Shown: in pieces, positions 35,936 through 44,633 of the stretch
How positions within the stretch are numbered: the stretch's first letter is position 1
Layout: each line of letters begins with the position of its first letter
Position numbers and translations under genes: made by a program
Notes under the pieces: model-generated
Seen by the model: only the letters and a program-made list of their open reading frames with translations
Told to the model about the DNA's origin: nothing
Database searches by the model: none
DNA from: an uncultured Hyphomicrobiales bacterium
Lineage (GTDB): Bacteria > Pseudomonadota > Alphaproteobacteria > Rhizobiales > Beijerinckiaceae
DNA length: 64,000 nucleotides
NCBI GenBank assembly: GCA_903847605.1
Contig: CAINED010000033.1
Coordinates: forward strand, 1 to 64,000
Direction of reading: 5' to 3'

Positions 35936-36042
35936 CGCCGGTGAAGCGGTCATCCCGGAAAAATGCGATGCATTTTAACCGGGACCGGCTGGTGACGAAC
36001 TTGATAACGATCCCGGCTCTCGCTTCGCTCGGCCGGGATGAC
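35933..36042. repeat. Palindromic repeat, GTCATCCCGG family
   Basis: Begins TAACGCCGGTGAA (35933-35945, whose first three bases are the stop codon of the YHS gene), then GTCATCCCGG at 35949. The right arm GATCCCGGCTCTCGC ... GGCCGGGATGAC ends at 36042. Same family as the units at 15446 and 18020. Confidence 0.8.
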
Positions 36043-36066
36043 TCGTTCTGATACGCGAAGCAGACC

Positions 36067-36351
36067 TTAGCCGATCGTCTTGTCCCAGCGTACATACTGA
36101 ACAGTCCCATACACACCATACTTGATGAACGGGTCTTCGTCGGAAAAGGCCTTGGCCTGTTCGAAGCTCTCTACATCGAAAACGATGAGCGCGCCGAGCT
36201 TTGTGTTCTTGCCGTCGGCAGAAAAGAACGGGCCGGATTGCACGATGCCCTTCTCGACGCCGGATTTCAGATGCGCGCGATGTCCATCGTAATGCTGCTT
36301 GCGGATTTCGTCCTTGCCTTCGGTATCCCAGGCGATGCGGCAGATGAGCAT
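36067..36351 (-). CDS. YciI family protein
   Basis: 94 aa, one ferredoxin-like alpha/beta domain. MLICRIAWDTEGKDEIRKQH opens it and AFSDEDPFIKYGVYGTVQ is the family-typical end with the conserved Asp-Pro-Phe. ATG 36349-36351 has GGAGGAAAC just before it. Relatives may be small hydrolases or binding proteins; role unknown. Confidence 0.88.
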   Translation of the reverse strand: MLICRIAWDTEGKDEIRKQHYDGHRAHLKSGVEKGIVQSGPFFSADGKNTKLGALIVFDVESFEQAKAFSDEDPFIKYGVYGTVQYVRWDKTIG

Positions 36352-36465
36352 GTTTCCTCCTTGATGTTTTGATCCGCCACGATAGCAGCCCTCGAACCAC
36401 ATTGCACGGCAGCTTGACCATAGCCTCCGGGCATAGACAATAGAGGCAAGGATATCCAACCGCAC

Positions 36466-37578
36466 ATGAAAAAGCCGAACAGGAAAAAGCTCGGGCCACG
36501 CGTCAGGCGAGACACCCGCGAGGACATTCAGCAGAAGCCAAGGCGTCCAAGTTCGTGGACTTGGGGCGACAAATACAATCGCTACAGCGTCTGGCTGACG
36601 CACTTCGGCGTTTACTGGGCTTGGGAAGGCGAAAAGGATCAAGGCGGCGGCGCTGAACAGACCCGCGAAGATTTTCTGAAGAATGGCCCGCTCGACCGGG
36701 ACGCGCCTGCCGATATCGTCGCGGCCGTTCGGGCTGCGGTATTGGAAGAAAGTGAGAAAGAGGAGGAAAGCGACCGCAACCGGCCGCCTCCCGATTTCAA
36801 GCCCAATCCGCCGGAAGCATTCACACGAACTTTTTTGCGCAACCTCGTAATTCTGATCCCTTCGTTTCTTATGGTCCTGATTGCTGCGCTGGTGAATATG
36901 ACGCTCGCCAAATATGTGGCGTTGCTCGCGCCAATCGGTCTTGGTCTGGCGGCCATCATTCACAGCACTCGCGCATCGGCGGCCATTGCTGCACTTGTGA
37001 CGTTACCTTGCTGCATATTCGGCGCCTATGCGTTGGAGCGTTATGCCGAAGTCGTTCGATCGCCGGTTATCCGGCTCAACGCCATCGAGGACATTTCAAA
37101 TCATCCGCAGGCGGCGCGCGTGCTCGTTGGCGACGCCGCCGCACAGCCGCAATTTTCCGGAACGGCGACACGGACACTCACCCGCCAGTACGGCTCCGGG
37201 CCACGCGAAGAGACGCAAAGCGCAAAGGTGATGCCGTTGACATCGCAGATGTGGCGCAAGGACATGCCGGTCGTGGCGTGGCTGGAGTGTTCCGGCAGCG
37301 ATTCCTTTTGCCGGGTAAAGGCGCAAGAAGGCCGGTTCGTCGCCTCGCGCGACAGCGACAAGGACTTGCTGCAATCTGCCGTGGCGAATGCGTCGAAAGC
37401 GCACGCATTAAAGCTTTCCAGCCATGCGCCGGTACTTTTGCCGCATGACAATCCGCAAGCAGCGCCGGAACGCTACATCTGGAGCCTGTTTCTCGCGCTG
37501 GCCGGGGCGTTGACCGTTCTGGCCATCACGCCACTGGTATGGCGTGCTATCGATGCACGCAGACGCAACGCCACGTAA
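36466..37578 (+). CDS. Hypothetical membrane protein
   Basis: 370 aa. A charged cytoplasmic N-terminal region (1-120, with RPPPDFKPNPP before the membrane) is followed by helices near 123-145, 148-168 and 172-190. A roughly 150-residue soluble domain with two close cysteines (LECSGSDSFC) comes next, then a C-terminal helix near 345-362. I do not recognise the family. The TAA stop directly abuts the stop of the convergent gene (TAATTA at 37576-37581). Confidence 0.7.
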   Translation: MKKPNRKKLGPRVRRDTREDIQQKPRRPSSWTWGDKYNRYSVWLTHFGVYWAWEGEKDQGGGAEQTREDFLKNGPLDRDAPADIVAAVRAAVLEESEKEEESDRNRPPPDFKPNPPEAFTRTFLRNLVILIPSFLMVLIAALVNMTLAKYVALLAPIGLGLAAIIHSTRASAAIAALVTLPCCIFGAYALERYAEVVRSPVIRLNAIEDISNHPQAARVLVGDAAAQPQFSGTATRTLTRQYGSGPREETQSAKVMPLTSQMWRKDMPVVAWLECSGSDSFCRVKAQEGRFVASRDSDKDLLQSAVANASKAHALKLSSHAPVLLPHDNPQAAPERYIWSLFLALAGALTVLAITPLVWRAIDARRRNAT

Positions 37579-38544
37579 TTACTGCTTCTCCAGCTTCGCG
37601 ATATCGGCGTAGCGGCCCCAGGCTTCTTCTTCCTTCACGAAGAGCGCGTCGGCTTCCTTCGGCGGCAAGGCAAATGTATCCGCGCCACTGTCCTTGAAGA
37701 ATTGGACGACTTCGGGGCGCGGCAGCACTTTCTGCATCCAGCCGTGCATGGTGTTGACGACATGATCCGGCGTCTGCTTCGGCACGATCAGCGCCCACCA
37801 GCCCGTGAGATCGACGCCCTTGACGCCCGCTTCTTCCATCGTTGGGACATCGGGCAAAGCAGAGATGCGCTTGCCCGTACCGACAGCAAGAATACGCAGC
37901 TTACCCTGCCGGTATTGCGCCAGCGACAATTGCGGATCGAGCGAACCGTAGTCGATCGCGCCGCTCGCCATCTCTTTCAGGGAATCGACGCCCGAACGGA
38001 AGCGGATCTGTTGCGCGGTCAGCCCGGCCATCGCCTTGTACATTTCGCCGAGCACGATGCCCGTCGGCGCAGCGGTGCCGTAGTTCGCCTTGTCGCCCTT
38101 GAGTTTCATGGCGGCCGTCAATTCGCCGAGGGTCTTGTGCGGCGAGCCGGGATCGACGACGATCATGAAACCCTGGCGATTGATCGTCGCGCCGATGCGA
38201 AAGGCTTCGAGCACGTTGATGCGGCGTTCCTTGTAAAGATGGTTCGCCGCAGCAGTGGCCGTCGCCGTCGCGAGCAGCACGGTGTAGCCATCGGGCTTCG
38301 CGCGCGCGACCGTTTCCATCGCGAGCCCGCCGGCAGCGCCGACGCGATTCTCGACGATGATATTGACGTTGGCGACTTCCTTGATCTTCTCCGCGGTGAA
38401 GCGCGTCACGACATCCGCGCCGCTGCCCGGCGGAAAGCCCGTGACAAATCGGATCTGTTGCGTCGGATAGTCCTGCGCGAGCGCCGCAGTCGAAATTGCG
38501 ACGGCGAACAAAACGCCCGCCGGCAGGCGATGAACACTCCTCAT
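37579..38544 (-). CDS. Bug/TctC-family solute-binding protein (tandem copy 2)
   Basis: 321 aa, signal peptide ending TAALAQ. Landmarks: YPTQQIRFVTGFPPGSGADV, VENRVGAAGG, KPDGYTVLL and DVPTMEEAGVKG. It is very similar throughout to the gene 25 bp upstream, so the pair arose by duplication. ATG 38542-38544 has GGGGGGAG upstream. No tctA/tctB genes are near. Ligand unknown. Confidence 0.92.
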   Translation of the reverse strand: MRSVHRLPAGVLFAVAISTAALAQDYPTQQIRFVTGFPPGSGADVVTRFTAEKIKEVANVNIIVENRVGAAGGLAMETVARAKPDGYTVLLATATATAAANHLYKERRINVLEAFRIGATINRQGFMIVVDPGSPHKTLGELTAAMKLKGDKANYGTAAPTGIVLGEMYKAMAGLTAQQIRFRSGVDSLKEMASGAIDYGSLDPQLSLAQYRQGKLRILAVGTGKRISALPDVPTMEEAGVKGVDLTGWWALIVPKQTPDHVVNTMHGWMQKVLPRPEVVQFFKDSGADTFALPPKEADALFVKEEEAWGRYADIAKLEKQ

Positions 38545-38569
38545 GGCTCCCCCCAAAAAATTCAACTCG

Positions 38570-39562
38570 TCATTGCTTCTCGATTCCGGCGATGCGCAGA
38601 TATTCGGCCCAGTTCTTCTCGTCGCGCTTGAAATGCTCGTCGGCTTGCGCGGGAGTCGTGATGTAGATTTCGCCGCCGGCGTCCTCGAAGAATTTTTTCG
38701 ACTGCGGCATTTCCAGCGCGGTCTTCAGCCAACCGTTGAGCTTGTTCACGGGCGCGTCCGGCGTCGCCTTGGGCACGATGAGCGCCCACCACACGGTGAT
38801 GTCGATACCCTTCACGCCGCCCTCTTCCATCGTCGGAATATCGGGAATCGAAGAAATACGATTTGGCGTGCTGACCGCCAGCGCGCGCAACCGTCCCTGC
38901 TTCACCTGCGGCAGGCCGAAACCCGGATCGAAGGTGATGAAATCGAGGCTGCCGCTGTTGAGTTCGCGCAGCGCATCCGGCGTGCCCTTGTATTTCACCT
39001 GCGTCGTTTTCAGACCGCCTGCAAATGTCTTGTAGAGTTCGGCGAGCGCGATGCCCGAAGTGTTCGACGTGCCGTAATTGGCCTTCTCGCCCTTTTCCTT
39101 CAGCGCCGCCGTCAAATCCTGAAGTGTCTTGTAGGGCGACTTCGGATCGACGCCGATCATGAAGCCGAAGCGCGTGATCGAGCCGACCATGCGCAGGGAT
39201 TCGAGAACGTTGACGCGCTGTTCCTTGTAGAGATGGTTTTGCGCCGCTGTCGCGGAGCCCGCCGTCAGGAGGATGGTATAACCGTCGGGCTTGGAGCGCG
39301 CGACATGTTCGAGCGCGATGGCGCCGGTCGCGCCCGCGCGGTTTTCCACATTGATCTGCGCGCCGCCGACTTCTTTCATGCGCTCGGCGACGAAACGCGT
39401 GAAGAGATCCGCGCCGCTGCCCGGCGGAAAACCCGTGACGAAGCGAATGGGCTGATTGGGAAATTCCTGCTGCGCCAATGAAGCGCCGCTCATGGCGATT
39501 GCCGCGCCCGCCACAAGTGGAGCCAGTGCGCGACGCGAAATTTTCGAAGTCTTGAAAGTCAT
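38570..39562 (-). CDS. Bug/TctC-family solute-binding protein (tandem copy 1)
   Basis: 330 aa. The signal region MTFKTSKISRRALAPLVAGA has RR and ends ASLAQQ. FPNQPIRFVTGFPPGSGADLF, VENRAGATGA and KPDGYTILL match the following copy nearly residue for residue. ATG 39560-39562 is preceded by GAGGGG. The 185 bp upstream is shared with the divergent TRAP operon. Confidence 0.92.
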   Translation of the reverse strand: MTFKTSKISRRALAPLVAGAAIAMSGASLAQQEFPNQPIRFVTGFPPGSGADLFTRFVAERMKEVGGAQINVENRAGATGAIALEHVARSKPDGYTILLTAGSATAAQNHLYKEQRVNVLESLRMVGSITRFGFMIGVDPKSPYKTLQDLTAALKEKGEKANYGTSNTSGIALAELYKTFAGGLKTTQVKYKGTPDALRELNSGSLDFITFDPGFGLPQVKQGRLRALAVSTPNRISSIPDIPTMEEGGVKGIDITVWWALIVPKATPDAPVNKLNGWLKTALEMPQSKKFFEDAGGEIYITTPAQADEHFKRDEKNWAEYLRIAGIEKQ

Positions 39563-39747
39563 ATTCCTGCCCCTCGCTGAACTTTCGTTGCGCCGATCAT
39601 GCGACAAACAGGCGGCAAGGTAAATCGCTTCCTGCCGGCGCCAGGATGGGACTGGACAGCCGGGCGGGAGCCCATAAGATGCCTGCAGACGCAACGGCAG
39701 GAACGCCCGAAGGCGCGGGCCGAACTGCGGCAAACAGGGAGGGAAAC

Positions 39748-40731
39748 ATGCTGAGAGCGAGCCTTGCAGCGGCTTTGGGACTTGCGTTTGCGTCCGCTGG
39801 CGCACAGGCGCAGACAATCCTCAAGCTGAATTCGCCTGCGCCGCCGCCTTCCTATCTGCACAAGGGCGTATTCGAGCCATGGGCTGCGGCCGTTGAAAGG
39901 GACGCCGGCGGCACGATCAAATTTCAGATGTCCTACGGTGGGCAGCTTGGCAATTTCGGCGTCGCCTACGACCGCATGATCGACGGCGTCTCGGACATCG
40001 CCTTTATCCTGACCGGCCTCACCGGCGGGCGCTTCAAGCAGCAGGACGTCGCCGCGCTACCGTTCGAAACGCGCGACTCCAACGAGGCAGCCGTCGCGCT
40101 GTGGAAGCTCTATGAGAAGGGCGTCACGGCCGACGAATTCAAACAGGTGAAGCTGCTGGGCACCTGGGCCTTTCCGAATGCCGCGATTCATTCGATGAAG
40201 CCGATTGCCTCTCTCGCCGACCTCAAGGGCAACAAGTTCTCTGTCGGCAATGCGATTCTCGGCAGCGTGATCGTGTCGCTCGGCTCGACGCCGGTGAGCC
40301 TGCGGCCCGACGAAACCTATCAGGCATTAAGCCGCGGTACGGTCGATGGCGCCGTCATGCCCTTCACGGGCATGTACACGTTCAAGCTGCATGAAGTCGC
40401 AAAATCGCATCTCGACGTGCCGCTTGGCGCGGACGCGGCCGCGCTGGTGATGAACAAGCAAAAATACGACAGCCTGCCGCCGCAGGCGCGCGCCGCCATC
40501 GACAAACATTCCGGTCTTCTGTTGACCCAAAAGCTCGGCGAAGCGACGCAAGGCCAGTGGAACCTCGGCTACGAGACGGTGAAAGCAAAGCTCGCGCGCC
40601 TGTCGCCGGAAGAAGAAAAGAAATGGCAGGCGGCGCTCGCGCCCATCGCCCAGAAATGGGCTGAAGGCGCGCCGAACGGCCAGAAGGTTCTCGAAGCCTT
40701 CCGGGCCGAAGTGCAAGCGTTGCGCAAGTAG
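39748..40731 (+). CDS. dctP: TRAP transporter substrate-binding protein (DctP family)
   Basis: 327 aa with signal peptide ending GAQAQ. LKLNSPAPPPSYLHKGVFEPW, GQLGNFGVAYDRMIDGVSDIAF and the downstream GNKFSVGNAILGSVIVSLG segment fit the DctP fold. A GGGAGGG site precedes ATG 39748. The fused DctQM gene follows after 35 bp, so this is a complete TRAP system, the only complete transporter in the window. Substrate probably an organic acid. Confidence 0.92.
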   Translation: MLRASLAAALGLAFASAGAQAQTILKLNSPAPPPSYLHKGVFEPWAAAVERDAGGTIKFQMSYGGQLGNFGVAYDRMIDGVSDIAFILTGLTGGRFKQQDVAALPFETRDSNEAAVALWKLYEKGVTADEFKQVKLLGTWAFPNAAIHSMKPIASLADLKGNKFSVGNAILGSVIVSLGSTPVSLRPDETYQALSRGTVDGAVMPFTGMYTFKLHEVAKSHLDVPLGADAAALVMNKQKYDSLPPQARAAIDKHSGLLLTQKLGEATQGQWNLGYETVKAKLARLSPEEEKKWQAALAPIAQKWAEGAPNGQKVLEAFRAEVQALRK

Positions 40732-40766
40732 GCCCATAGCAAGAAGAACCGGGGGCGGGACGCCAT

Positions 40767-42752
40767 ATGGCATTGGATGGGCTGGCGCGGCGGTTCACGA
40801 CCGTCGCGCAGAATGTAGCGTTCATCGGCGTGATCGCGATGCTCGCGCTGGTCTTCGCAACCATCGCGGACGTGATCCTGCGCTGGCTGATTTCGAAGCC
40901 CATTGTCGGGCTCAACGAAATCGTCGGCATGGGCATGGGCGTCGCCGTCGCAGCGAGCTTTCCCGCCGGCGCCATGCAGCGCGTCAACCTCACCATCGAA
41001 CTGCTGCAAAACATGCTGCCCGCCCGCGCGATCGGCTGGCTGAAAGTCGTGGCGCATACGCTGCTGCTGCTGTTCTACGGACTCATGGCCTGGCAGGTCT
41101 GGGTCTACGCGGACAAGCTCGCCGCGCGCGCCGCCGAGACGGTCTATCTGAAGCTCCCGACAGCGCCGTTCATCTACGCCATCGCCACATTCTTCGCCGT
41201 GACGACCATTGCGCAGATCCTCGTCGTCTTTTTGAGCGTGCGTTCCACGCTCGCAGGCGAAGCGGGACTGCCGGGGTGGTCGATGGAAAGCGATGCGGCA
41301 GGCGGCTCCACCGAAGCCGGCAACGCCGCCAAAACATCTCCGACAACGACGCTGATTGCCGGCCTGATCGTCATCGCGATTTGCGCCGCGCTCACTTTCA
41401 CATTCATAATTGCGACCCCGGCGCTGAGCCTTTGGGCGCAGGACAACAAATTCGGCTACGGCATTTTCATACTTGTCGCACTTTGGGTTCTGCTGATCCT
41501 GTACATTCCGCTCGCCGTGGTGATGGGACTGCTCGGCCTCGTCACGGCGATCCTCTTCATGGGAACCGGCCCAGCTCTCAGCGTGCTCGGCAACGAGTCC
41601 ATGCAGTTCCTGACGAATTATTCCGTCGCCGTGCTGCCGATGTTCCTGATGATGGGCTCATTCGCGGTCGTGGCCGGCATGTCCGGCGATATCTACGAAC
41701 TCGCACATACATTGCTGTCGCGCCGGCGTGGAGGACTTGCGCTGGCGACCATAGGCGGCTGCGCCGGCTTTGGCGCATTGACGGGTTCGTCGCTTGCGAC
41801 TGTCGCCACCATCGGCCGCGTCGCCATGCCTGAAATGGTGCGGCGTGGCTATGCGCCCGGACTTGCGGCAGGAACCGTGGCGGCCGGCGGCACGCTCGGC
41901 GCGCTGGTGCCGCCATCCATCCCGCTCGTGTTCTTCGCGCTATTGACAGAAGCCTCAATCGGACAATTGTTCATTGCTGCCGTTATTCCTGCAGTTCTGG
42001 GCGTAGCGCTTTATCTCGCGGCCATCGCCACCTATGTGCGCGTCGTGCCCGGCGCAGCACCCGTCGATGTACAGCCCGCCAACTGGAGCGAAATCGGCCG
42101 GGCATTCGCAAAAGCCTGGTCGACACTACTGCTTCTGACGGTCGTGGTCGGCTCGATTTACACGGGCATTTGCACGGAAACGGAAGCGGCAGCCGTTGGC
42201 GCCGGCGGCGCCTTCATCGCCGCTCTCGCGCGCGGCAAGATCACACGCGACTCGCTGTTGCGGGTGATGGGTGAAACGACCGCAACGACTGCGCTGATCT
42301 ATCTCATCATCACCGGCGTGCTGCTGTTCACTTTCGCCATGGGCGTGACCGGGCTGCCGCAACAACTGACGGAAGCGGTGAAGAATCTCAATCTCGCGCC
42401 GACAGTCATTCTCGTCCTGATCCTGATCGTCTATCTCTTCCTCGGCGCGATCATGGATTCCAACACCGTCATGTTCGTGACGATCCCCATCGTGACGCCC
42501 GTCATTCTCGCCATGGGTTACGATCTCGTCTGGTGGGGCGTCATCAACCTGATCGTACTCGAGGTCGGATTGATCACGCCGCCTTTCGGCATTCACCTCT
42601 TCGTGCTGAAAAGCATCACGGGCGGCAACGTTCCGCTCTCGACAGTTTATCGCGGCGTGCTGCCCTTCTGCTACGCGGATTTCATCAAGCTGACGCTGCT
42701 GGTGATTTTTCCGGCGCTGGCGCTCTGGCTGCCGCAGACGATGCTGAAGTAA
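40767..42752 (+). CDS. dctQM: TRAP transporter fused permease DctQ-DctM
   Basis: 661 aa inner-membrane protein. Residues about 1-165 are the small four-helix DctQ part (ADVILRWLISKPIVGLNEIVG is typical). A Ser/Thr/Asn-rich linker follows, and about 190-661 are the large DctM part with the conserved VLPMFLMMGSF, AGFGALTGSSLATVATIGRVAMPEM and GGTLGALVPPSIPLV segments. Sodium-driven import with DctP. Fusion of the two subunits is known in a minority of TRAP systems. Confidence 0.95.
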   Translation: MALDGLARRFTTVAQNVAFIGVIAMLALVFATIADVILRWLISKPIVGLNEIVGMGMGVAVAASFPAGAMQRVNLTIELLQNMLPARAIGWLKVVAHTLLLLFYGLMAWQVWVYADKLAARAAETVYLKLPTAPFIYAIATFFAVTTIAQILVVFLSVRSTLAGEAGLPGWSMESDAAGGSTEAGNAAKTSPTTTLIAGLIVIAICAALTFTFIIATPALSLWAQDNKFGYGIFILVALWVLLILYIPLAVVMGLLGLVTAILFMGTGPALSVLGNESMQFLTNYSVAVLPMFLMMGSFAVVAGMSGDIYELAHTLLSRRRGGLALATIGGCAGFGALTGSSLATVATIGRVAMPEMVRRGYAPGLAAGTVAAGGTLGALVPPSIPLVFFALLTEASIGQLFIAAVIPAVLGVALYLAAIATYVRVVPGAAPVDVQPANWSEIGRAFAKAWSTLLLLTVVVGSIYTGICTETEAAAVGAGGAFIAALARGKITRDSLLRVMGETTATTALIYLIITGVLLFTFAMGVTGLPQQLTEAVKNLNLAPTVILVLILIVYLFLGAIMDSNTVMFVTIPIVTPVILAMGYDLVWWGVINLIVLEVGLITPPFGIHLFVLKSITGGNVPLSTVYRGVLPFCYADFIKLTLLVIFPALALWLPQTMLK

Positions 42753-42790
42753 GAATTAAGAAACCCGGCCCGGCGTTAAATGAGGATGCC

Positions 42791-43777
42791 ATGTTGACGA
42801 ATTGTTGGAATGCAATGCGCCCCCTGATGGCTGCGGCGACCGCTTTAGTCCTTTTGAACTCAGCCGCCTCGATGGCGCAGGAGTATCCTGCCAGAGCCAT
42901 CACGATCGTCGTACCTTTTCCCGGTGGCGGAACCACGGATCTCGTGCCGCGCATCCTTCAGGACGGAATGGCGGCGACTCTCGGCCAGTCTCTTGTCATC
43001 GAAAACAGGACTGGCGCCAGCGGCACGCCCGGCTCGCTCTCGGTCTCACGGGCGCAACCGGACGGGTACACCATCCTCTCCACGGTGGCGCCGACGCATT
43101 CCATGAACATGTTCATGCAGAAGAGTTTTCCCTACGATCCCGTGAAATCCTTCACGCCGATCATCCTGCTGGCCTCGACGCCGATGTTTTTGACGGTGCA
43201 TCCGAGCTTGCCCGTAAAATCCCTGCAGGAACTGATAGAACATGCTCGTTCCAATCCCGGCAAGCTCGTCTTCGGCAGCGCAGGACCCGGCACTGGCCAG
43301 CACATCATGGGCGAATTGATCAAGAAGAAAGCCAATGTCGACATGGTGCATCTGCCTTATCGCGGCACCGGGCCAATGATGGCGGATCTGCTGGGCGGCC
43401 AATTTCCGGTCGGCTTCGCGACGCCAACAGCGGTGCTTGCGCCAGCCGAAGCCGGACGTCTACGCATCATCGCAGTGACGGATACGAAACGCCTCAGTTA
43501 CATGCCGGACGTCCCGACCATGAATGAAACGATGCAGGGCATGGAATTCATTTCATGGCTGGCAATGTTCGCGCCCCCGGGAACGCCGCGCGCGATCGTG
43601 GACAAGATCAATGCGGCTGCGAACAAGGAGTTGAAGACGCCGCGCGTGATCGCGAAGCTGCGCGAACAAGGCGTCGATCCCATCGGCGGCACGCCGGAAG
43701 AATTGCTGGCCTATATGCAAAAGGACATCGAGCGCTGGCGCGTCGATATTCCCTTGGCAGGCATCGATCCTCAATAA
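42791..43777 (+). CDS. Bug/TctC-family solute-binding protein
   Basis: 328 aa, signal peptide ending ASMAQE. YPARAITIVVPFPGGGTTDLV, IENRTGASGTPG, QPDGYTILS and DVPTMNETMQG are classic. It lies 38 bp after dctQM on the same strand, so a TTT-type binding protein is probably co-transcribed with a TRAP transporter, although it should not fit that permease. A terminator follows. Confidence 0.92.
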   Translation: MLTNCWNAMRPLMAAATALVLLNSAASMAQEYPARAITIVVPFPGGGTTDLVPRILQDGMAATLGQSLVIENRTGASGTPGSLSVSRAQPDGYTILSTVAPTHSMNMFMQKSFPYDPVKSFTPIILLASTPMFLTVHPSLPVKSLQELIEHARSNPGKLVFGSAGPGTGQHIMGELIKKKANVDMVHLPYRGTGPMMADLLGGQFPVGFATPTAVLAPAEAGRLRIIAVTDTKRLSYMPDVPTMNETMQGMEFISWLAMFAPPGTPRAIVDKINAAANKELKTPRVIAKLREQGVDPIGGTPEELLAYMQKDIERWRVDIPLAGIDPQ

Positions 43778-43805
43778 AAAAAGCGCCGTTTGATCCGGCG
43801 CTTTT
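43775..43805. terminator. Bidirectional intrinsic terminator
   Basis: GCGCCG (43783-43788) and CGGCGC (43796-43801) form a stem with a 7 nt loop. TTTT follows on the plus strand and an A-run (43776-43782) gives the T-run for the minus strand. It sits between the convergent Bug and crotonase genes and can serve both. Confidence 0.85.
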
Positions 43806-43832
43806 CATTTTGGGGAATCGGGATAATTGCGC

Positions 43833-44621
43833 TCACTCGCCGCGGAAATTCGGCACGCGCTTTTCCTTGAAAGCGGCCTGCCCTTCCTTGTAGTCCGAAC
43901 TGCGGAAACAGGCGGCGACGAGGTCGTCGACGGCCTTGCGATTGCGCTCGCCATGCGCCTTTGCCGTCTCCACAAGCGCCGCCTTGATCGCTTTCAGCGT
44001 GAGCGGCGCATTCTGCGCGATGGCTTCGAGATAGGATTTCGATTCCGCATCGAAGACATCGGCTGTCCACATCTTGTTGACGATGCCCAGACGCTGCGCC
44101 TCCGGCCCGTCGACGATACGCGCTGTCAGCAACAGGTCGCTTGTCGGACCAAGACCGATGCGATGCACGAGCGCCTCGATGTTGGAGAAGGCATAGCCGA
44201 GACCGAGACGCGCGGCGGGAATGCGGAAGCGCGCATTGTCGGATGCGATGCGCAAATCCGTGCACATGGCGAGCGCCATCCCGCCACCGAAGGCGAAGCC
44301 CTTGATGCGTGCGACTGTCGGCTTCTTCGCGTCGGTGATCGATTTCATGCCATTGGTGACGGCGACCTCATAGGCCTTCACCGCCTCTTCGCCCGTACGT
44401 TTTTCGCCGAATTGCGAAATGTCAGCGCCGGCGCAAAAGGCCTTCTCGCCCGCGCCCATCAGCACGATGACGCGCACGTCGCGGTCGGCTTCGGCTTTCG
44501 CGATACATTCGGGCACCGCGAGCCACATGTCATAGGTCATCGCGTTCATTTTTGCGGGCTGATTGATCGTCAGCGTCGCAATGCCGTTTTCGATTGCATA
44601 TTCGATGGACGGACCGCTCAT
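43833..44621 (-). CDS. Enoyl-CoA hydratase/isomerase family protein
   Basis: 262 aa crotonase fold. The oxyanion-hole segments are seen as CAGADISQFG and KGFAFGGGMALAM. The two acids of true hydratases are not kept: the PE of the first reads PA (PAARLGLGY) and the second reads SDLLLTAR with Asp for Glu. This belongs to the PAARLGLGY subfamily, whose reactions are uncertain. It is transcribed after the LhgO-like gene with 12 bp between. Confidence 0.88.
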   Translation of the reverse strand: MSGPSIEYAIENGIATLTINQPAKMNAMTYDMWLAVPECIAKAEADRDVRVIVLMGAGEKAFCAGADISQFGEKRTGEEAVKAYEVAVTNGMKSITDAKKPTVARIKGFAFGGGMALAMCTDLRIASDNARFRIPAARLGLGYAFSNIEALVHRIGLGPTSDLLLTARIVDGPEAQRLGIVNKMWTADVFDAESKSYLEAIAQNAPLTLKAIKAALVETAKAHGERNRKAVDDLVAACFRSSDYKEGQAAFKEKRVPNFRGE

Positions 44622-44633
44622 GCAACTTCCCCC

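Noticed and set aside
36352..36963. N-terminal extension of the YciI gene
   Set aside because: Antisense to the next gene; a strong ribosome-binding site supports ATG 36351.
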